From: Lachnoclostridium sp. UBA1308
GTDB taxonomy: Bacteria > Bacillota > Clostridia > Lachnospirales > Lachnospiraceae
Length of the DNA stretch: 39,162 nucleotides
Assembly: GCA_002307215.1 (NCBI GenBank)
Contig: DBTU01000037.1
Location: 87,535-126,696 of the forward strand
Reading direction: 5' to 3'
The number at the start of each line of letters is the position of its first letter. The stretch's first letter is position 1. Below are positions 34,238 through 39,162 of the stretch, in pieces. The notes under the pieces were generated by a model. That model was not told the DNA's origin, did not search any database, and worked only from the letters and a program-made list of their open reading frames with translations. The position numbers were made by a program, and so were the translations under genes.

Positions 34238-35977
34238 CTATATCTGCATCAGCTTTTTCTGTTTCTTATCCCTTTTCAAGGCTGCAAGTAACTTAGTCAA
34301 CTCATAGATATCTTTAAATTCCTTATAATGATTACTTACTGCTACTGTTGTTATTGTAAGTAGTGGAAATTGCTCCATCTCACCTCTTCGATTTGTTGTG
34401 GTAATATAACCATTTTTCAAATCGATTGGATTGTAATAAGCAAAAACATTTGTTTTGAATCGCTCTTTTATTTCGTCAAAAAAAGCTTCGTCAACAGATT
34501 CTTCCATAATGACTGTATAATCATCTCCACCGATATGACCTATGAAGTTTTTTCCGGGTATCATGCTTTTCAGCAGTTCTGCCAGCATTTTTAAAACCAG
34601 ATCGCCACTCTCAAAGCCATAAACATCATTGTACGCCTTAAAATTATCAATATCTATATAGGAAATAGTAAATTCATCTCTTGATTTTATGCAGTATTCA
34701 AGCTTCTGTTCTACCATATTATTGCCCGGAAGACCTGATAGCGGATTGATTTGTTTCGCGTTATTGACTTCAATTTCCATGGATTTTGTCAGTAGATCCC
34801 TAATGGTTACTGTTCCGACATATTTTTCATTTTCAGTTACCACAATAAAATCATATAGTGAATCGTTTGGCCTAGACATAGCCAGATAGGATACTGTAGC
34901 GATTGGTGTCTGATGATCCACCATCAAAAATCTTTTATCCATAAGCTCTGAAATCGGTTTATTCTGATGGAGCGCAAACCCATAGTGGCCACTCATCTTA
35001 CGGGCAAGTTTTTCAGATGTGATGATTCCTAGCGGTATTTCATTATCAATCACACATAAGCCAAAGAATTCAGTGTTTTGCTTAAATATCTGATACACGG
35101 ATTTTGCCGATACGTTTGGAGAAACGATACCGGTGTAGGAGCATAGACTTCTAACATCAGAGCAGGCTACATTTTCCGAGCTTTTCTTTTTCATATCCTG
35201 AGCATCCATAATAACACCTATAACCGCTTTCGGAATTTCTTCCAATTCAGCTTTAGGCTTTTGGATCAAATAACCCTGTCCGTACTGCACACCTAAAGCA
35301 ATTAAGGTTTCCAGTTCCTCTTTTGTCTCAATACCTTCCGCAATCAAGCTGATACTTGATGCTTTGGAAAGCTCAACCATACCCTTAACAAGGGCGGTTT
35401 TCAACAGGTCTGTATCAATATCTCGAATCAGCTTCATATCAAGCTTAATATAATTCGGATTTACATCACTGATCAGGTTAAGGCCTGAATATCCGGCTCC
35501 GGCATCATCAATCGCAATTTTATAATCCTGTCCACGGTAATGATCAATCGTTGATAAAAATCCACCCATATCCAGAATTACATTTCTCTCTGTAATCTCA
35601 AATATTACATTCTGTGGTTCGATTTTGTACTCCTGCAAAAAATCACTCGTAAAGCCTTTCTTAAAGTTAATGTCATGTAATATGTTTGGATTTACATTAA
35701 GAAAAAGCATCTTACTGTACGGAGGAATCAGGAAAATATATGCCGCTTCCAAAGCCTTTGTTCTGCATAACAGCTCCAGATCCCACAGACGATCATATTC
35801 TCCTGCTACAGCAAATAGCATCTCGGGATTATCAATCTCACTTTCACAGGTAATCCTGCTTAGTGCCTCATGTCCTAAAATACTACCATTCTTTAAGGAT
35901 ATAATCGGCTGGAATACTGTTTTTATCTGTCTCTCCTCAATAATATATTCCAGCGCTTCTTTTCTTCTGTCGCTCAT
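34238..35977 (-). CDS. EAL-CBS-GGDEF c-di-GMP signalling protein
   Basis: A 579-residue cytoplasmic protein. The N-terminal EAL domain (about 10-245) has EAL at 37-39 and the catalytic set N (LNVNPN), EITER, DDAGAGYSG, KLD and AEGIE, so it should be an active c-di-GMP phosphodiesterase. A CBS-domain pair follows (about 275-400), which may bind adenine nucleotides. The C-terminal GGDEF domain (about 410-565) has GGDDY instead of GGDEF, so cyclase activity is doubtful and it may bind GTP as a regulator. No membrane segments. The ATG at 35977 with AGAGG six bases upstream is preferred over the ATG at 36004, which lacks a ribosome site. Confidence 0.88.
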   Translation of the reverse strand: MSDRRKEALEYIIEERQIKTVFQPIISLKNGSILGHEALSRITCESEIDNPEMLFAVAGEYDRLWDLELLCRTKALEAAYIFLIPPYSKMLFLNVNPNILHDINFKKGFTSDFLQEYKIEPQNVIFEITERNVILDMGGFLSTIDHYRGQDYKIAIDDAGAGYSGLNLISDVNPNYIKLDMKLIRDIDTDLLKTALVKGMVELSKASSISLIAEGIETKEELETLIALGVQYGQGYLIQKPKAELEEIPKAVIGVIMDAQDMKKKSSENVACSDVRSLCSYTGIVSPNVSAKSVYQIFKQNTEFFGLCVIDNEIPLGIITSEKLARKMSGHYGFALHQNKPISELMDKRFLMVDHQTPIATVSYLAMSRPNDSLYDFIVVTENEKYVGTVTIRDLLTKSMEIEVNNAKQINPLSGLPGNNMVEQKLEYCIKSRDEFTISYIDIDNFKAYNDVYGFESGDLVLKMLAELLKSMIPGKNFIGHIGGDDYTVIMEESVDEAFFDEIKERFKTNVFAYYNPIDLKNGYITTTNRRGEMEQFPLLTITTVAVSNHYKEFKDIYELTKLLAALKRDKKQKKLMQI

Positions 35978-36085
35978 CGTACGCCTCTTTCGTTTTTCTT
36001 CCATTTTATCAGCATTTACGATAAGTTTCCCGCATCTATTTGTTAATTGTTTGTAAAATTCATTTGAAATATTAGAATTGTTTTA

Positions 36086-36436
36086 TTAAATATTCATTCC
36101 GACGGCAGCTGCAGCCAATCCACATAATACCGACAAAAGCTCATAAAGTAAAGATGTCTTTTTCCTACCCGATTTCATGAGTGTTATCAATTCATAATTA
36201 AACGTTGAAAAGGTGGTGTAGCCGCCCATTAGTCCTGTCCCAAACAGAAGCATCCATAGATTTCCTGCTTGAAAGGATATAAGTACTCCAAGAATAAATG
36301 CTCCCGTTACATTGATAAGGAAAGTAGCCAAGGGATAATCCCTATACCATATTTTCTTTATACCTTCCGTAATCCATGCCCGCAGAAAAGCACCCAGGCC
36401 TCCGCCGATGCCGACAAGTACAAAGTTAATTATCAT
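36086..36436 (-). CDS. crcB: Fluoride channel subunit FluC/CrcB, first
   Basis: A 116-residue four-helix membrane protein exporting fluoride. Seen: GGGLGAFLRAW in helix 1, the pore Asn in TFLINVTGAF, and GGYTTFSTF in helix 3, all family hallmarks. The start overlaps the end of the second fluC gene by 11 bp, with GGGAG upstream of its ATG, so translation is coupled. In Firmicutes such tandem pairs encode oppositely oriented halves of a heterodimeric dual-topology channel. Confidence 0.93.
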   Translation of the reverse strand: MIINFVLVGIGGGLGAFLRAWITEGIKKIWYRDYPLATFLINVTGAFILGVLISFQAGNLWMLLFGTGLMGGYTTFSTFNYELITLMKSGRKKTSLLYELLSVLCGLAAAAVGMNI

Positions 36437-36842
36437 CCTTGTCTCCCTTCAGCGGAACTACCCTCTTTTTGTATCTATGTATCAAATAATCACTGATAGC
36501 AACTCCTGCATATGCTGCAAACGATCCTCCTGCAAGACCGGCGAAAAGATAAAATAATGCAACCGTAAGTTTACCCTGATCAAGCATTTTTATGATGTCG
36601 ACAGTAAATGCAGAAAAGGTAGTAAATGCACCAATAAAGCCCGTTCCCATGGCAGAAATCACTTCTTTTGAAAATATTCCGGTTTCCTTAAGCCCAATAA
36701 AAATAACCGGTAAAATAAAACATCCTATCAAATTAACGAGCATTGTTCCAAATGGAAAGCTCCTATTCATAATCAGTCCGATACCGTATCGACTCATCGC
36801 TCCTACAATACCGAATATGATGATTAGAATATACTTTTTCAA
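36426..36842 (-). CDS. crcB: Fluoride channel subunit FluC/CrcB, second
   Basis: A four-helix membrane protein of 138 residues if started at the TTG at 36842. Seen: GIVGAMSRYGIG in helix 1, the pore Asn in MLVNLIGCF and GAFTTFSAF in helix 3. I choose the TTG because the normal family start is M-KKYxLI and an AAGGGGG site lies 10 bases upstream; the ATG at 36878 and TTG at 36902 would add unusual hydrophilic leaders. It follows the EamA gene by 56 bp. No fluoride riboswitch motif is visible upstream. Confidence 0.88.
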   Translation of the reverse strand: MKKYILIIIFGIVGAMSRYGIGLIMNRSFPFGTMLVNLIGCFILPVIFIGLKETGIFSKEVISAMGTGFIGAFTTFSAFTVDIIKMLDQGKLTVALFYLFAGLAGGSFAAYAGVAISDYLIHRYKKRVVPLKGDKDDN

Positions 36843-36898
36843 AATATTTTCTACCCCCTTCCCCCGAGAATGGTCCATGCTAAGTCCAATACTGACAA

Positions 36899-37786
36899 TC
36901 AATGCTTAACAATTTTCTGCTTTCTATTTAAAATCACAATGGCCGCTATTACCATCATAATTCCAAGAGAACCGGTTACTGACAGCTTTTCTCGGAAAAC
37001 AATGATTCCAATCACTGTTGCAACAACCGGTTCAATGGATGCAATAATAGAAGCAGTACTGTTTTCCATAAGGGAAAGTCCGGTTGTGTATAAGAAATAG
37101 GGAAGTATCGTGGTTATTAATGTGAACACAATCAAGTAAACAGTCATTTTGGTATCGTCGATCATGATACCGGTAATTTTCTTTAGATTAACGGCCGGTA
37201 AGGATCCGATACTTGCAAACAAGAATGTATACGCTGTTATTGTAAGCGGATGATACCCCCTCTTTAAGGCATATCTTCCGAAAATACTGTAAAGTGCATA
37301 ACCAAAGCCTGCTCCGAGTCCGGTTAACAGGCCTATAAAACCGATATTGGCCGTACTTTCAAGAATTCCTGTTACGAATATACATCCTCCAAAGGCAAAA
37401 ATTATTGCCATTAGTTTAGTCTTCGTCAGTTTTTCCTGAAAAAGTATGATTGAAAGTATCATCACAAGCATGGGTGCCGTATACAGTAAAATTGCCGCTA
37501 CCGAAAGTGACGTCAGTGTAATGGTCTTAAAATAGCAAAAATTGAAAAACACCACACTACAAATTCCGGTTCCTACAAAGCACCAGCAGTCCTTAAGTCG
37601 TACTCTTAACAGTCTCCTGTCATAAATTCCAAGAAAAAGTAGCATTGCTATGAGCGTAATAAATGCTTTGATTGCCACTATTTCCATAGAATGTATTCCA
37701 AGCTTCTCAAGATTACGAATAAAAATACCAATCGTAGCCCATAGCATACCCGCAAGCAAGATAAAGACCGGTGCCATTTTTTTCAT
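36899..37786 (-). CDS. EamA/DMT-family transporter
   Basis: A 295-residue membrane protein with ten hydrophobic segments arranged as two five-helix EamA repeats (first with GMLWATIGIFIRNL, second with GLLTGLGAGFGYALYSIFGR). Family members export amino acids, metabolites or other small molecules; substrate is unpredictable. The ATG at 37786 is used; TTG at 37795 is the other option, and neither has a strong ribosome site. It stands upstream of the two fluC genes in the same direction. Confidence 0.87.
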   Translation of the reverse strand: MKKMAPVFILLAGMLWATIGIFIRNLEKLGIHSMEIVAIKAFITLIAMLLFLGIYDRRLLRVRLKDCWCFVGTGICSVVFFNFCYFKTITLTSLSVAAILLYTAPMLVMILSIILFQEKLTKTKLMAIIFAFGGCIFVTGILESTANIGFIGLLTGLGAGFGYALYSIFGRYALKRGYHPLTITAYTFLFASIGSLPAVNLKKITGIMIDDTKMTVYLIVFTLITTILPYFLYTTGLSLMENSTASIIASIEPVVATVIGIIVFREKLSVTGSLGIMMVIAAIVILNRKQKIVKH

Positions 37787-37824
37787 AGATATCAACTACT
37801 TTCTCTTCAGTACAGCGAATTGTT

Positions 37825-37919
37825 GTTACAGTTGAGCCTAGCAAAGACAGTGACAAGACCGTGAAAACGGAATGTTTTTTTTCCGTCCGTATTCATCTCT
37901 TTGAAGGCTGAACTGCAAC
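37825..37919. repeat. Long imperfect inverted repeat
   Basis: Arms GTTACAGTTGAGCCT (37825-37839) and AGGCTGAACTGCAAC (37905-37919) pair at 13 of 15 positions and extend outwards through GAATT on both sides. The 65-nt interior contains another hairpin (CGGAA/TTCCG around an eight-T run). The size and symmetry resemble a small miniature element or a structured RNA; it lies between the EamA and trpD-like genes. Confidence 0.7.
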
Positions 37920-37929
37920 GAATTCTTAC

Positions 37930-37981
37930 ATTCGTGTCATATATTTGTGTTATACATTCGTGCTATATATTGGTGTTATAT
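37930..37981. repeat. 13-bp tandem repeat, four units
   Basis: Four consecutive 13-bp units of the form ATTsGTGyyATAy: ATTCGTGTCATAT, ATTTGTGTTATAC, ATTCGTGCTATAT, ATTGGTGTTATAT. The array runs into the trpD-like gene: its stop codon lies in the last unit. Because 13 is not a multiple of three, change in copy number would not extend the protein but would alter the 3' end of the mRNA. Confidence 0.9.
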
Positions 37982-39013
37982 ATTCTTATAGGCATGTGAT
38001 GCCTCTGTAAATTCATTTAATTTATTCTGTGCCAAACCACTGTCCAGAATTTCTTTCGCAAGCTTTACACCTTCCTTTAAGGAATCCGCCTTATCACCAA
38101 TCATAAGCGCTCCTGCAGCATTCAGTATAACCGCGTGACGTCTGGGTCCTTTGTTCTTACCTGAAAAAACATCACGAATCATAACTGCATTTGCCTCAGG
38201 AGTTCCTGTAGCGATATCGCCCAACTTGCAACGCGACAGTCCTAATTCTTCCGGTGTAATCTCATAGCTTGTAATCATACCGTTCTTCAATTCATTCACT
38301 CTGGTTTTACCTAGAAGGGATATTTCATCCATCTTATCTTCGCCATGAACAAACAGGGCTCTGGTATATCCCAAGGATAGCGCAACCTCAGTTACCATGT
38401 CAAGTAATTCCGGCTTATAGACGCCCATGACATGGCGTGTAGCAAGTGCCGGATTGATTAATGGACCGATTATAGTATAAAAGATTGTCTTAATCCCGAG
38501 ATCCTTCTCCGGATGAATCATTTTCTGCATCACCGGATGAAATAAAGGTGCATACAAAAAGGCCATCCCAATCTCTTCAATTAACTTTTCTACACCTGTG
38601 GGGCTTTGGTGAATGCATATTCCAAGAGCCTCCAAAACATCGGCACTACCGGACAGGTTAATATTTGATTTGCTACCGGTTTTCGCAACCTTGATTCCGG
38701 CAGCCGCAGCCACAAAGGCTACAGCTGTAGAAATATTAAAGGTATTAAGTCCTCCGCCGGTTCCGCAGGTATCCATCAGTTCTTCATCAACCTTTGGCTT
38801 TATCTGAATGCAGTTATCTCTCATTGCCCTAGCAATAGCAGAAATTTCTGCAAGAGTCGGTCCTTTCATTAACAAAGACACCTGAAAGCTCATAATCTGG
38901 ATATCCGTCATTTCATCTTCATTGATTGCAAGAATTGCTTGGTAGGCTTCCTCTTCCGTCAGATTAATACCCGAGTTCAGTTTCAGTAATATATCATTGA
39001 TATGATTAGCCAT
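37976..39013 (-). CDS. TrpD-like (anthranilate phosphoribosyltransferase family) protein
   Basis: A 345-residue member of the glycosyltransferase family 3 fold, which transfers phosphoribose from PRPP to an aromatic amine in tryptophan synthesis. The frame DTCGTGGGLNTFNISTA (81-97), SGSADVLEALG (121-131) and VHGEDKMDEIS (222-232, metal-binding D229/E230) are clear. However the TrpD signature GTGGD is GTGGG (Gly88), KHGNRS is KTGSKS (111-116), and the usual VRKxLGIRTIFN is PEKDLGIKTIFY (168-179). The His, Asn and Arg that contact anthranilate in TrpD are therefore replaced. No other trp genes are present. GGAGG five bases upstream fixes the start. It may use a different acceptor; plain TrpD remains possible. 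Confidence 0.82.
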   Translation of the reverse strand: MANHINDILLKLNSGINLTEEEAYQAILAINEDEMTDIQIMSFQVSLLMKGPTLAEISAIARAMRDNCIQIKPKVDEELMDTCGTGGGLNTFNISTAVAFVAAAAGIKVAKTGSKSNINLSGSADVLEALGICIHQSPTGVEKLIEEIGMAFLYAPLFHPVMQKMIHPEKDLGIKTIFYTIIGPLINPALATRHVMGVYKPELLDMVTEVALSLGYTRALFVHGEDKMDEISLLGKTRVNELKNGMITSYEITPEELGLSRCKLGDIATGTPEANAVMIRDVFSGKNKGPRRHAVILNAAGALMIGDKADSLKEGVKLAKEILDSGLAQNKLNEFTEASHAYKNI

Positions 39014-39042
39014 TTAATCCTCCATTCTGCCACAAGTCCGCG

Positions 39043-39087
39043 AATTTGGGCAATAGCACAAATTTGCCGTGTGCCGCGTTCGGCGGC
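39043..39087 (-). other. Structured leader upstream of the trpD-like gene
   Basis: Two small hairpins lie in the 5' region: AATTTG/CAAATT (39043-39048 with 39059-39064) and GCCGC/GCGGC (39073-39077 with 39083-39087, loop GTTCG). No run of Trp codons and no T-box motif is seen, so tryptophan attenuation is not supported. Confidence 0.45.
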
Positions 39088-39144
39088 TCTCAAATCAAAA
39101 TAAGTAGAATATAAAAATGAATTACCAATGGAATTCGTTTTATA

Positions 39145-39162
39145 TTCCTAATGGCTCGCATG
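39145..39162. repeat. 18-bp direct repeat, right edge copy
   Basis: Identical to bases 1-18, same orientation. The match cannot be followed further right because the window ends; to the left of this copy the sequence is TTTTATA, which has no counterpart at the left edge. Confidence 0.9.

Noticed and set aside
36843..36900. Fluoride riboswitch upstream of the fluC pair
   Set aside because: The short leader has none of the conserved crcB-motif features such as the GGCGATG and CTCCTAC-like elements.
1..39162. An integrative element bounded by the 18-bp repeats as attachment sites
   Set aside because: No integrase, excisionase, conjugation or phage genes and no tRNA at either edge; the content is mainly chromosomal housekeeping.
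39014..39162. Tryptophan attenuator or T-box for the trpD-like gene
   Set aside because: No Trp-rich leader peptide, T-box sequence or terminator/antiterminator pair could be identified.

Overview
The window is about 39 kb of AT-rich DNA from a strictly anaerobic Firmicute. Lachnospiraceae (old Clostridium cluster XIVa) is most likely. The evidence is a single-chain pyruvate:ferredoxin oxidoreductase, strong AAGGAGG ribosome sites on nearly every gene, a clostridial spore-surface-type small protein (DUF3787), lipoprotein-dependent sugar importers of the LplABC type, and a bacterial glycerol-1-phosphate dehydrogenase. Nearly all genes lie on the minus strand; only the transposase, an AraC regulator and a Ca2+ ATPase are on the plus strand. 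No rRNA, tRNA, CRISPR array, integrase or phage structural gene was seen.

Right-to-left (direction of transcription), region by region. 39.0-36.1 kb: an orphan TrpD-like phosphoribosyltransferase with altered acceptor-site residues, an EamA-type transporter and two overlapping fluoride-channel genes. 36.0-34.2 kb: an EAL-CBS-GGDEF c-di-GMP protein. 33.9-33.4 kb: a MerR-TipAS regulator that appears to have lost about 100 internal residues in frame. 33.3-29.2 kb: a P2A-type Ca2+ ATPase and a YbdG-like MscS channel, divergently transcribed.

28.6-9.2 kb is the core of the window: two related uptake-and-hydrolysis loci. Locus B (28.6-20.2 kb) has two permeases, a LacI regulator, a solute-binding lipoprotein, two PF00756 esterases and a CocE/NonD-family protein. 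Two identical 16-bp palindromes (TTTGTAACGTTACAAA) lie in front of its two transcription units, one placed just downstream of a consensus sigma-A promoter. Locus A (19.0-9.2 kb), next to a divergent AraC regulator, has an FGE/C-type-lectin-fold protein, two permeases, a solute-binding lipoprotein, a beta-lactamase-fold serine hydrolase and another CocE/NonD hydrolase. An insertion sequence (about 12.46-14.23 kb) splits locus A between the importer and the hydrolases. Neither locus encodes an ABC ATPase or a glycoside hydrolase. All the hydrolases lack signal peptides, so the inferred scheme is import of an acylated/esterified oligosaccharide or conjugate using a shared ATPase, followed by deacylation in the cytoplasm. 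The CocE/NonD protein of locus B has lost the catalytic Ser and His and looks like a pseudoenzyme.

9.0-0.2 kb is housekeeping: glycerol-1-phosphate dehydrogenase, a nitronate monooxygenase/FabK-like flavoprotein with a FabT-like box and a second palindrome in its leader, a HEAT-like protein, an amino-acid permease, and the DUF3787 gene directly upstream of nifJ. The window begins and ends with the same 18-bp sequence in the same orientation.
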